Origin: Phycisphaerae bacterium SM23_33
GTDB taxonomy: Bacteria; Planctomycetota; Phycisphaerae; SM23-33
Direction of reading: 5' to 3'
DNA: 6,101 nucleotides
Assembly (NCBI GenBank): GCA_001303665.1
Contig: LJUF01000221.1
Coordinates: forward strand, 1-6,101
Of this stretch, positions 1 to 6,101 are shown in pieces; the stretch's first letter is position 1, and every line of letters starts with the position of its first letter. The translations under genes and the position numbers were made by a program. The notes under the pieces are model-generated. The model made no database searches and had not been told where the DNA came from. It was given only the letters and a program-made list of their open reading frames with translations.

Positions 1-353
1 TGGACTGCAAGCGCTTCGGCGAGGTGATGCATCGTTACCGGCAGCGATTCCTGGAGCGGGTGTACACCCCGGCGGAGCTGAAATACTGCCTGGGGCGGAA
101 GCGCGAGCTGGAGCACCTGGCCGGGCGCTTCGCCGCCAAGGAGGCGGTGCTGAAGGTCCTGGGAACGGGCTGGCGAAAGGGGATCAACTGGACCGACGTC
201 GAGATCCTCAACGACCCCTCGGGCCAGCCCAGGGTGAGCTTGCACGGGCGGTGCCTGGAAGTCGCTCAGGCCCGGAACATCCGGGAGATACTCATCTCCA
301 TCAGCCACATCGAGACGCACGCCATCGCCTCGGCCGTGGCCGCCGGCGGGTGA
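1..353 (+). CDS. acpS: Holo-[acyl-carrier-protein] synthase, C-terminal part (5' end outside window)
   Basis: AcpS transfers 4'-phosphopantetheine from coenzyme A to a serine of apo-acyl carrier protein, activating it for fatty acid synthesis; it acts in the cytoplasm as a trimer. The frame is open from the window edge: codons from base 3 read DCKRFGEVMHRY, which matches the region just after the family's N-terminal G-x-D-(I/L)-V-(D/E) motif. Only about 8-10 residues, including the first metal-binding Asp, should therefore be missing. Of the 116 visible residues, FLERVYTPAEL (16-26), the hallmark GRFAAKEAVLK (41-51, with metal-ligand Glu47), GTGWRKGINWTDVEI (54-68) and the C-terminal SISHIETHAIASAV (99-112) are all characteristic. 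The GTG at 24 and the ATG at 27 are internal codons, not starts, because homology continues upstream of them. The gene ends nine bases before the stop of the convergent PIN/TRAM gene. The identification is secure. Confidence 0.93.
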   Translation, partial: DCKRFGEVMHRYRQRFLERVYTPAELKYCLGRKRELEHLAGRFAAKEAVLKVLGTGWRKGINWTDVEILNDPSGQPRVSLHGRCLEVAQARNIREILISISHIETHAIASAVAAGG

Positions 354-365
354 GCGCGGCGGTCA
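337..365. terminator. Possible shared hairpin over the convergent gene ends
   Basis: Bases 337-345 (TGGCCGCCG) can pair with 357-365 (CGGCGGTCA) in the plus-strand RNA, giving nine pairs including one G-U, with an 11-base loop. The stem covers the stop codons of both acpS (351-353) and the PIN/TRAM gene (363-365). On the minus-strand RNA the G-U becomes a C-A mismatch. No T-tract follows on either side, so this is not a classical intrinsic terminator. It could simply be a by-product of GC-rich sequence. Confidence 0.25.
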
Positions 366-1613
366 GGTGCGGCGCGGCCGGCCGGTGTCGGTGCTCTCGG
401 GGCGGCCGAAGATCATCCGCCCGGCGGAGGTCTGAAGCACGGAGGTGACGATGATGGTCATTTCCTGGCCGAGGCGGTCGCGGCCCTGCTCGGCCACCAC
501 CATGGTGCCGTCGTCGAGGTAGCCCACGCCCTGGCCGATCTCCTCGCCCGGCTTGATGATCTTGACGGTGACGGTCTCCCCCGGCAGCACCACCGGCTTG
601 AGGGCGTTGGCCAGGTCGTTGATGTTGATCACGTCCACACCCCGCAGCCGGGCAATCTTGTTCAGGTTGTAATCGTTGGTCACGATCCGCCCCCCCAGGT
701 GCTGAGCCAGCGCCACCAGCTTCTGGTCCACCCCGGTGGCCTCCTCCACCGCCGGGGTCCGAATGTCCGTCAGCCGGATGTCGATCTTGTCGTTGCTCTG
801 AAGCCGGTTGAGCATGTCCAGCCCCCGCCGCCCGCGGTTGCGCTTGAGCTTGTCGGAGGAATCCGCGATGTCCTGGATCTCCTCCAGCACGAAGCGCGGC
901 ACGATCAACTCGCTCTCCAGGATGCGGGTGTCGCCGATGTCGGCGATCCGCCCGTCGATGATGACCGAGGTGTCCAGCAGCATCGGCCGGGGGCCCTTGG
1001 CCTCCTTGGCGAACTCCACGTAGGGGATGATGAAGCGGAAGTCCTCCTTGGTCTGGAGCACGAAGGAAACGCACAGATAGATGACGAAGGCCCCCACCAG
1101 CAGCTTGATCATCGCCACCAGCGGCGAACGCATCGAGGGCGGCAGCGGCCCGCCGGCCTCCTCGGCGGCCTCCGCCTCCTCGGCGACCCTCTCCCGGGCC
1201 TCCTTTTTTCCGGCCGGTTGCGTCGTGCTCCCCGCCGGCGCCTTCCTCAGCCGCGCCCTCGGCTCCGTGGGACGCCCGGCGGGCACCTGGGCCGGCATGA
1301 ACACCGAGGCCGCCAACTCCACCACCATCCCCAGGATGTAGGCCAGCACGATGCCCGCCACCACCCCGAAAAACAGCCCGCTGATGCCGCCCAGGCTCTT
1401 GTTGTGGAAGGCCGTGTCCGCCACCATCAAGGCCACCGCCAGCACCACCGGAATCATGATGACCAACGTGACCTTGATCAGCGGCGACAGCCCGATCGGC
1501 CGGCCGCTGAGGCGGTCCACCTGGGTCTCGCGGATCTCCTTGGTGGTGGCATAGCTGACGGCGATGAACAGCACCGCCAGCACGAACACCGCCCGGACAA
1601 CGTGTAGCATCAT
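363..1613 (-). CDS. Membrane-anchored PIN/TRAM domain protein, YacL type
   Basis: A 416-residue protein resembling the Bacillus YacL family: N-terminal membrane segments, then a PIN nuclease-fold domain and a C-terminal TRAM domain. Hydrophobic helices lie at about 4-21, 45-66, 76-105 and 163-187. The PIN domain (about 209-335) shows MLLDTSVIIDGRIADI with Asp214, FVLEEIQDIADSSD with Glu244/245, Asp296 in VDQKL, and IVTNDYN with Asp314, so the acidic metal-binding set looks complete. The GRRGLDMLNRLQ stretch is also typical. The TRAM domain (about 340-402, GETVTVKIIKPGEEIGQGVG and onward) is a predicted RNA-binding beta barrel. By analogy it may be a membrane-associated ribonuclease; the substrate is unknown. 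Residues ~108-160 form an Ala/Pro/Arg- then Glu/Ala-rich linker, which explains much of the extra length over YacL (about 366 residues). The ATG at 1613 is chosen because GAGGG lies seven bases upstream; the next codon is also ATG. Confidence 0.9.
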   Translation of the reverse strand: MMLHVVRAVFVLAVLFIAVSYATTKEIRETQVDRLSGRPIGLSPLIKVTLVIMIPVVLAVALMVADTAFHNKSLGGISGLFFGVVAGIVLAYILGMVVELAASVFMPAQVPAGRPTEPRARLRKAPAGSTTQPAGKKEARERVAEEAEAAEEAGGPLPPSMRSPLVAMIKLLVGAFVIYLCVSFVLQTKEDFRFIIPYVEFAKEAKGPRPMLLDTSVIIDGRIADIGDTRILESELIVPRFVLEEIQDIADSSDKLKRNRGRRGLDMLNRLQSNDKIDIRLTDIRTPAVEEATGVDQKLVALAQHLGGRIVTNDYNLNKIARLRGVDVININDLANALKPVVLPGETVTVKIIKPGEEIGQGVGYLDDGTMVVAEQGRDRLGQEMTIIVTSVLQTSAGRMIFGRPESTDTGRPRRT

Positions 1614-1625
1614 CGTCCTGCCCTC
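1614..1625 (-). promoter_or_regulatory. Ribosome-binding site of the PIN/TRAM gene
   Basis: Read on the minus strand, GAGGG (bases 1625-1621) is followed by CAGGACG and then ATG ATG. The seven-base spacing to the first ATG is good. A second weaker AGGA lies closer to the start. This supports initiation at 1613, and the tandem ATG at 1610 would give a protein only one residue shorter. Confidence 0.6.
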
Positions 1626-1628
1626 GTC

Positions 1629-1657
1629 CGTATGAGTGAATGATCCTCAATGATACG
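1629..1657. promoter_or_regulatory. 29-base imperfect palindrome upstream of the PIN/TRAM gene
   Basis: The 11-base arms CGTATGAGTGA (1629-1639) and TCAATGATACG (1647-1657) are reverse complements at nine of eleven positions, with the outer five (CGTAT/ATACG) perfect and a seven-base spacer. Overlapping it, AATGAT is repeated directly at 1639 and 1649, exactly ten bases apart. The site lies 16-44 bases before the PIN gene start and is much richer in A and T than its surroundings. It could be an operator for a dimeric regulator or a hairpin in the 5' leader; the sequence does not say which, and no regulator is encoded nearby. Confidence 0.35.
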
Positions 1658-1666
1658 AGCGCCGGA

Positions 1667-1699
1667 AATATACCACGGCCAAAGCGCCCAGGCACGCAA
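1667..1699 (-). promoter_or_regulatory. Weak promoter candidate for the PIN/TRAM gene
   Basis: On the minus strand TATATT (bases 1672-1667) resembles a -10 element in an otherwise GC-rich region. The best -35-like match, TTGCGT (1699-1694), is 21 bases away, which is longer than the usual 16-18, so the match is poor. Transcription from here would begin near 1660, next to the palindrome at 1629-1657. This is a suggestion based on position and AT content only. Confidence 0.2.
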
Positions 1700-1733
1700 A
1701 ATCCCCGCCCCGCACGCCCCCGTCCGCACCAAG

Positions 1734-1755
1734 CCCGGCCGCTGCGCCGGCCGGG
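1734..1755. terminator. GC-rich stem-loop downstream of addA
   Basis: CCCGGCCG (1734-1741) and CGGCCGGG (1748-1755) form a perfect eight-pair stem around a six-base loop (CTGCGC). It begins 33 bases beyond the addA stop codon on the minus strand. No run of T follows it in that direction (CTTGGTGCGG), so a strict intrinsic terminator is not supported. It may slow polymerase, protect the 3' end of the addBA messenger, or be chance in GC-rich DNA. It separates addA from the PIN/TRAM gene. Confidence 0.3.
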
Positions 1756-1788
1756 TATCCTTTCCGTCCCCGTCCAGGGCCGCGACCT

Positions 1789-4700
1789 TCACTGCTCCGT
1801 GCCCTGCCGCAGGCACAGGCCCGCGTACGGGCAGCCGCCGCAAAGCCCATCCTCCCGGCGCCGGTATCGCCCCGTCCGCCGGCAGCCGACCAGCTCAGCC
1901 GCCAGGGCGGCCAGGCGCTTCTCCAGCGACGCCGGCGCGGCCCGGTCGGCCTGGAAGCGGTGCGACAACCCCGGCCGCAGGAAGTACACGGTGGCGTCGG
2001 TGACCTTGTCGCCGAGATGCCGCCGGGCGGCGGTGAGGTAGATCAGCATCTGAAGCTCGTACCGCCGGGCGTGCGACGGCACGTCCCGGGGGCCGAGGCG
2101 GTCGGACTTGTAGTCCACCACGTGCCAGGCCCCGGCGGCGTCCTCATAGAGCAGGTCGAGCTGGCCGGCCACCTCCATGCCCCCGGCCCGGAAGAGGATG
2201 GCCAGCTCGCGCAGGGCGCGGCGGGCGCCGCGGACGGAGGCCGCAAGCGGCCCGGCGGCAAAACGCTCGAGCATGCCGGCCAGCTCTCGTGCGATCGGGG
2301 CCGGGTCGAGCTCCAGCTCCATCTCGCCGGCGGCGCGGCGGACGAGCGAGCCCGCCTGGGCGGGCAGGTCGGCGGCGGAGAAGTCCAGCAGCTCCATGCA
2401 GCGGTGGAAGAGGCTACCGGCGGAGGCGGCGTCCAGGCGGCCTTCGGCCTGGCCGGCGGGCGGGGGCCGGACCGGCGCGCGGAGCTCGTGCCGCCAGTGG
2501 TAGAGCATGGGGCAGTGCTCGAAGTCGGCCAGGGCGGTGGCGGCGACGGCCCCGGCCGGCGTTTCGCCGGCCAGGCCCAGCAGCGGGCCCACCAGCGGCA
2601 GCTCGCAGGCCCGGGCGGAGGCGGCCAGCCCCGAGGCGAGCTGGTCGGCGCCGGCGGCGGCCGCCAGGATGCGCCGCCCCGGCGGCCTGGTTCGCCCCCG
2701 CGGCCGGGCGGCCTCCGGCGGCCTGAGCCGGGCCACCTCGGCCTGGAAGTCTTCGCCATAGGGGATGCGCTCGGCGCCGCGGTCGAGGGCCTGGCGGATC
2801 CCCAGGACGCCGTCGAGCTGGGCGAGGTAGCTGCTGCCGTCGCGGAACTGACCGTCCCGGCCGCGCCAGTCGGCCCCGACCAGGACCAGGTGGTCCTTGT
2901 GGCGGGTGGCGGCCACGTACAGCTTGCGGATGTCCTCCTCGACCAGCTCTTGCTTCTCGGCCTCGCGGGCCAGCCGGTAGCTGATGGGCTCCTCCCGGCC
3001 GTCGTCGTCGTTCTCGCCGGCGGACTGGGGCGGTATGCAGGTCAGCCCCCAATCGGGGCCGAACAGCAGCCCCGGCGTGCCGGGGCCGCGAAAGCCCGCG
3101 TTCAGGTCAGGAACCACCACCACGGGGAACTCCAGCCCCTTGGCCTTGTGGATGGTCATGAGGCGGACGACGTCCTCGGCCTCGCCGACCACGGCCGCCT
3201 GCTCGTACCGCCACTGGGCCAGCACGAACTCGCCGTAGCGCTTGACGAAGTCGGCCACCCCGATGTGCATCGGGGCGCCGGCCGCCTCGGCCGAGCGGGC
3301 CGCCGCCAGCAGCCGCCGCACGTTGCCCAGCATCCGCCGCCCGTTGAACTGCCCCAGCAGCACCGCGGCGTAGCCCGTCTCGGCCAGCAGCCTCTCGATC
3401 AGCGCCGCCGGGCCCAGGGCGTCCTTGGCCCGGTGCAGCCCCGCCAGCAGGTCGTGGGCGAACTGGAGCTGTCTCCGCTGCGGCTGGGCGAGGCGCTCCA
3501 GCACGCCCGGGCGGGTGAGCTTCTCGAAGTACGGCGGCTCGGCCGCGGCCGCCAGGTGCAGCAGCACGTTGTCGTCCAGGCCGAACATCGCGCTGCGAAG
3601 CACGCCGGCCAGGGCCACGTCGTCGAAGGGATTGTCAATGACCCGCAGGGCGTTGAGGACGTCGTACACCTCCTGCTGCCGGAAGAAGCCGGTGCCGGCC
3701 ACCACGTAGTACGGCACGTCGCGCTGCTGGAGGGCCCGCTCGTACTCCAGCGACCAGGTCCTTCGGGCAAAGAGGATGGCCACGTCGCCGGGGCGGACGG
3801 CCCGCCAGTCGCCGGCCTGGCGGTCCCACACCAGCTTCTGCCGGCCGATCATCCAGGCAATCCGCTCGGCAGTCAGGTCGGCCTGGGCGGCGGCGATCGC
3901 CGCGGCGTTGGGGCTGTCATCGCACTCGGCCAGGAGCACCTCCACGCTGGGGCCCGGCGGCAGCTCCTTGCGGGCCGAGGCCATCGGCTCGTAGTCGGCC
4001 ATCAGCTCGCCGAAGACGTGATTGATGAAGGCCACGCCGGCCCTGTGCATGCGGAAGGACTCATCCAGCGCGATCTGCGCGTCCCCGAAGCGGCCGCACA
4101 GGCGGGTGAACTCCTCGGCCCGGGCCCCGCGGAAGCGGTAGATGCTCTGCTTGATGTCGCCGACGATGAACAGCCTGCCGGGCGGCGGGCGGTCGCCGTC
4201 GGCCAGCAGGTTCCACAGCATCTGGAGCTGATGGGCGTCGGTGTCCTGGCACTCGTCCAGCAGCAGTTGGGTGAGCCCTTTTCGCAGGCCGCCGCGGACG
4301 GCGGGGTCCTGGCGAAGCAGCCGCCCCGTCAGGACGATGAGGTCGTCGAAGTCGAGCATTCCGGCGGCCCGCTTGGCCTGGTCGTACAGGTCGGCCGCCG
4401 CCGCGGCGAGCCCGGTGAGCGCGGCCAGGGACCCGGCCGCCTCGGCGTCGGCGTCGGCCAGCGGCTCGAACCAGATCGCCTCGACGGCGAATCGCTCCAC
4501 GAACCGCCGCAGCCTGTCGCGGTACTGCTTCAGTGGGCCCCTGCCTCCCCAGGCCGCCGCCCGCCCCTTGCCGCCGGGCTTCTCGGTGAGGGCGCCGACC
4601 TGCTCGGGGGCGACCGCCGCCGGGTGCTGAAGGATTTGCCGGATGATGTCGAGCTTTTCGTACCGGTATCGCTCCAGCTTGTCTTCAGGGTCGCTGCATT

Positions 4701-5409
4701 CGTAACCCAGCAGGTAGTCCAGCTCACGGCGCAGCTTCTTGTCGCCCGCCAGGCCGGCCAGGTGCTGCCCGCGAAGGTCGGCCTGCCTGCCCCGCCAGCG
4801 CGCCAGGGTGGCGTCGGGGTCGGCGTAGTCCTGGGCGGCCCACTCGATGCGCTTCTCCGCCAGGGCGATGACGTCGTCCACGACGCGACCCAGGCTGGCG
4901 CGGGCGAGCAGCTCCAGGACGTCGGCCTGACCTTCCTCCACGGCCGCCAGGACCGCCGCCTGGGCCGACTCCGTGAGCATCTGGGCGGCCACCAGCTCGT
5001 CGGCGAAGACGGCGAAGTCCGGGTCCACGCCGGCCTCGATGGCGTGGCGGCGGAGCAGGCCCGCGCAGAAGCTGTGGATGGTGGAGATGTGGGCGGCCGG
5101 CAGCTCGGTGATCCAGTCGGCCAGGCGGCGGCGCTGCTGCGGGTCGTCAGTCTTGCCAATGGCGTCGAGCAGGACGTCCCTGACGCGGCTGAGCATCTCC
5201 AGGGCGGCCTTGTCGGTGAAGGTCAGGGCCACCAGGCGGTCGAAGGGGCTTTCGCCGTCGCCGGCGGCGGCCAGCAGCAGGGTGGTGAAGCGCCGCGCCA
5301 ACACCAGCGTCTTGCCGCAGCCGGCTCCGCTGGTCAGGGCGATGCTCTCGCCGGCCCGCTCGACGGCGGCCTCGGCCTGGCGGGGCGTGAGTTCGGGCAG
5401 CTCACTCAT
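1789..5409 (-). CDS. addA: ATP-dependent helicase-nuclease subunit AddA (UvrD/Rep superfamily 1 with C-terminal PD-(D/E)XK nuclease)
   Basis: A complete 1206-residue protein, close to the ~1230 of Bacillus AddA. With AddB it unwinds and degrades broken DNA ends until a recombination hotspot is met, feeding RecA-dependent repair. Superfamily 1A motifs are in order: Walker A SGAGCGKT (27-34), Ia ALTFTDKAA (61-69), HISTIHSFC (107-115), Walker B LLLDECQDT (382-390), III FIVGDIKQSIYRFRGA (414-429), IV LDESFRMH (448-455), V MTIHKAKGLEF (751-761) and VI LYVAATRHKDHL (830-841). The C-terminal nuclease (about 957-1206) has His1002, GQLDLLY with Asp1085, VVDYKSD with Asp1099 and Lys1101, and Gln1120/Tyr1124, so it looks active. 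Unusually it also has Cys966 (ADFEHCPMLY) and CGGCPYAGLC (Cys1190, 1193, 1199), the iron-sulfur staple pattern. The ATG at 5409 is chosen because GGAGG lies six bases upstream and homology starts at LTPRQAEAA; it overlaps addB by eight bases. Confidence 0.92.
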   Translation of the reverse strand: MSELPELTPRQAEAAVERAGESIALTSGAGCGKTLVLARRFTTLLLAAAGDGESPFDRLVALTFTDKAALEMLSRVRDVLLDAIGKTDDPQQRRRLADWITELPAAHISTIHSFCAGLLRRHAIEAGVDPDFAVFADELVAAQMLTESAQAAVLAAVEEGQADVLELLARASLGRVVDDVIALAEKRIEWAAQDYADPDATLARWRGRQADLRGQHLAGLAGDKKLRRELDYLLGYECSDPEDKLERYRYEKLDIIRQILQHPAAVAPEQVGALTEKPGGKGRAAAWGGRGPLKQYRDRLRRFVERFAVEAIWFEPLADADAEAAGSLAALTGLAAAAADLYDQAKRAAGMLDFDDLIVLTGRLLRQDPAVRGGLRKGLTQLLLDECQDTDAHQLQMLWNLLADGDRPPPGRLFIVGDIKQSIYRFRGARAEEFTRLCGRFGDAQIALDESFRMHRAGVAFINHVFGELMADYEPMASARKELPPGPSVEVLLAECDDSPNAAAIAAAQADLTAERIAWMIGRQKLVWDRQAGDWRAVRPGDVAILFARRTWSLEYERALQQRDVPYYVVAGTGFFRQQEVYDVLNALRVIDNPFDDVALAGVLRSAMFGLDDNVLLHLAAAAEPPYFEKLTRPGVLERLAQPQRRQLQFAHDLLAGLHRAKDALGPAALIERLLAETGYAAVLLGQFNGRRMLGNVRRLLAAARSAEAAGAPMHIGVADFVKRYGEFVLAQWRYEQAAVVGEAEDVVRLMTIHKAKGLEFPVVVVPDLNAGFRGPGTPGLLFGPDWGLTCIPPQSAGENDDDGREEPISYRLAREAEKQELVEEDIRKLYVAATRHKDHLVLVGADWRGRDGQFRDGSSYLAQLDGVLGIRQALDRGAERIPYGEDFQAEVARLRPPEAARPRGRTRPPGRRILAAAAGADQLASGLAASARACELPLVGPLLGLAGETPAGAVAATALADFEHCPMLYHWRHELRAPVRPPPAGQAEGRLDAASAGSLFHRCMELLDFSAADLPAQAGSLVRRAAGEMELELDPAPIARELAGMLERFAAGPLAASVRGARRALRELAILFRAGGMEVAGQLDLLYEDAAGAWHVVDYKSDRLGPRDVPSHARRYELQMLIYLTAARRHLGDKVTDATVYFLRPGLSHRFQADRAAPASLEKRLAALAAELVGCRRTGRYRRREDGLCGGCPYAGLCLRQGTEQ
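5402..5409 (-). other. addB stop / addA start overlap (ATGAGTGA)
   Basis: On the minus strand the eight bases ATGAGTGA contain the addA start (5409-5407) and the addB stop TGA (5404-5402) in a different frame. This arrangement usually indicates translational coupling, which would keep the two subunits of one complex in balance. Confidence 0.85.
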
Positions 5410-6101
5410 CGTCGCCCTCCCCCCCGGCCGGGGCCGAGCCGCCCTTCCGCCGCGCCCGGTGATCGGAGTAATGACAGATGGTGCGATACGGGCACCAGCC
5501 GGGGCAGTCGTGCGCCGGCAGGGCGTCGAACCGGCCGCGGCGCATGCCGCCCACGCAGGCCGCCACCTGCTCCATGGAATGGGCGAGCTGCTCCTCGTAG
5601 TCGGCGGGCTCGCCCTCGCGGGCGCGGGGATGGCTGGAGGCGGTGAAATACCGGTGCCTGTGCTCGCGGACGTCGTGGTAGGCCCCGCCCGCCACCGGGC
5701 GGCCGAACATCGCCTCCAGGGCCTTGGCGTAGAGGGCAAGCTGGAGGTCGCGCCCCTGGACGATCTCGCGGCCGCCGGGGACGCGCCCGGTCTTGTAGTC
5801 CACCGCCAGCAGCGGCCCCTCCGCCCCGTCCACCCGGTCGATCTTTCCGCGCAGGCGGAGCTTGAGCGAGCCGGCCTGGATGGTCACCGGCTCGGGGCGG
5901 CTGGCCGGGTCCATGCGATCGTCGGGCAGGCCGGCGGCCCCGAAGCCCAGCTCGAAGTACACCGCGCCGCCCTGCCCGGCCTGGGTCTGCCGCTGGTCGG
6001 CCAAGTAGCCGGCCAGCAGGCGCTGCCAGAACCGCGTCTGCATCTCCCACAGTTGGGAATGGACGGCGGCCTCGGCCAGCCGGCGCTTCTCGGCCTCGAC
6101 C
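5402..6101 (-). CDS. addB: AddB-type helicase-nuclease subunit, C-terminal nuclease domain (5' end outside window)
   Basis: The last 232 residues of a PD-(D/E)XK nuclease are visible, open to the window edge. Numbering from the first visible residue, the catalytic motifs are GKIDRVD (85-91, Asp88), LLAVDYKTG (97-105, Asp101 and Lys103) and QLALYAKALE (120-129, Gln120/Tyr124), all RecB-family nuclease signatures. CPGWCPYRTIC (199-209) supplies three cysteines of a probable [4Fe-4S] cluster; the fourth normally lies at the N-terminal edge of the nuclease domain, here off the window. AddB is the partner of AddA in the double-strand break resection complex, and its place directly before and overlapping addA supports that role. 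Whether the inactive helicase-like N-terminal half is present cannot be seen, so a shorter stand-alone nuclease remains possible. The Cys spacing (C-x3-C-x5-C) differs by one residue from the C-x2-C-x5-C of Bacillus AddB. The tail after residue 212 is charged and Gly-rich. Confidence 0.82.
   Translation of the reverse strand, partial: VEAEKRRLAEAAVHSQLWEMQTRFWQRLLAGYLADQRQTQAGQGGAVYFELGFGAAGLPDDRMDPASRPEPVTIQAGSLKLRLRGKIDRVDGAEGPLLAVDYKTGRVPGGREIVQGRDLQLALYAKALEAMFGRPVAGGAYHDVREHRHRYFTASSHPRAREGEPADYEEQLAHSMEQVAACVGGMRRGRFDALPAHDCPGWCPYRTICHYSDHRARRKGGSAPAGGEGDDE
5410..5420 (-). promoter_or_regulatory. Ribosome-binding site of addA inside the addB coding end
   Basis: GGAGG (bases 5420-5416 on the minus strand) stands six bases before the addA ATG, within the last codons of addB. 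It is a near-perfect Shine-Dalgarno sequence at good spacing. It decides the start against the longer open frame that continues up to 5739. It is part of a G-rich run (GGGGGGGAGGG). Confidence 0.7.

Noticed and set aside
24..29. GTG/ATG pair as the start of acpS
   Set aside because: The frame is open to the window edge and the residues before it (DCKRFGE) match the conserved AcpS N-terminal region, so the true start lies upstream.
376..386. Palindromic GGCCGGCCGG near the end of the PIN/TRAM gene
   Set aside because: It is short, made only of G and C, lies within codons for the C-terminal tail, and is of a kind expected by chance here.
690..696. Run of seven C inside the PIN domain coding region
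   Set aside because: It encodes Leu-Gly-Gly-Arg in an intact frame with normal PIN motifs on both sides, so there is no sign of a frameshift. It is expected in GC-rich DNA.
301..1695. A 464-codon minus-strand frame overlapping the PIN/TRAM gene
   Set aside because: It is a shifted-frame shadow rich in Gly, Arg and His, without domains, covering the same DNA as the clear PIN/TRAM reading frame.
1610..1850. Short open frames on both strands across the addA-PIN intergenic region
   Set aside because: They overlap the addA end or the PIN gene leader, have Pro/Arg/Ala-rich translations and no convincing ribosome-binding sites. They look like GC-driven noise.
1960..5646. A 1228-codon open frame on the plus strand, antisense to addA and addB
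   Set aside because: It lies opposite genes with complete, ordered catalytic motifs. High GC suppresses stop codons in antisense frames, and the translation is a Gly/Val/Leu/His/Gln-rich string with no recognisable domain.
5410..5739. Upstream extension of the addA frame to a start at 5739
   Set aside because: The extra ~110 residues are Pro/Ala/Arg/Ser-rich and overlap the well-supported addB nuclease motifs. The ATG at 5409 has a strong Shine-Dalgarno sequence and matches the usual N-terminus just before the Walker A motif.

Overview
The window is a very GC-rich bacterial chromosome segment, with G or C at most third codon positions. It holds four protein genes, two of them cut by the window edges. 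The AcpS fragment (the GTGWRKGINWTDVE stretch), the divergent AddAB pair and the base composition suggest a planctomycete-like or other high-GC bacterium. This is a tentative impression, since no rRNA or other taxonomic marker is present.

Layout, left to right. At 1-353 (+) is the C-terminal ~116 residues of holo-[acyl-carrier-protein] synthase (AcpS). Nine bases past its stop lies the stop of a convergent gene at 363-1613 (-). That gene encodes a membrane-anchored PIN/TRAM protein of the YacL type, with four predicted membrane segments and a long charged linker. At 1614-1788 is a 175-base intergenic stretch with a GC-rich stem-loop and, nearer the PIN gene, an AT-rich patch containing a 29-base imperfect palindrome, which is a candidate promoter/operator region. 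At 1789-5409 (-) is a complete AddA-type helicase-nuclease of 1206 residues. At 5402-6101 (-) is the C-terminal 232 residues of its partner, an AddB-type nuclease subunit. Its stop overlaps the addA start by eight bases (ATGAGTGA), with a strong Shine-Dalgarno sequence inside addB.

How the genes work together. addB and addA form a translationally coupled operon for the AddAB enzyme, which resects DNA double-strand breaks and loads recombination. Both subunits keep complete PD-(D/E)XK catalytic motifs. Both also show the cysteine pattern of the iron-sulfur 'staple' found in RecB-like nucleases, whereas in the well-studied Bacillus enzyme the cluster is described only for AddB. The PIN/TRAM gene follows on the same strand but after a gap with its own ribosome-binding site and possible control region, so it is probably a separate unit. 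acpS belongs to lipid and coenzyme metabolism and has no evident link to the others.

I see no RNA genes, mobile elements, CRISPR arrays or attachment sites, and no clear new multi-gene system. The points most worth a second look are the extra cysteine quartet in AddA, the palindrome in front of the PIN gene, the enlarged linker of the PIN protein, and an in-frame A-AAA-AAG slippery heptamer inside that linker.
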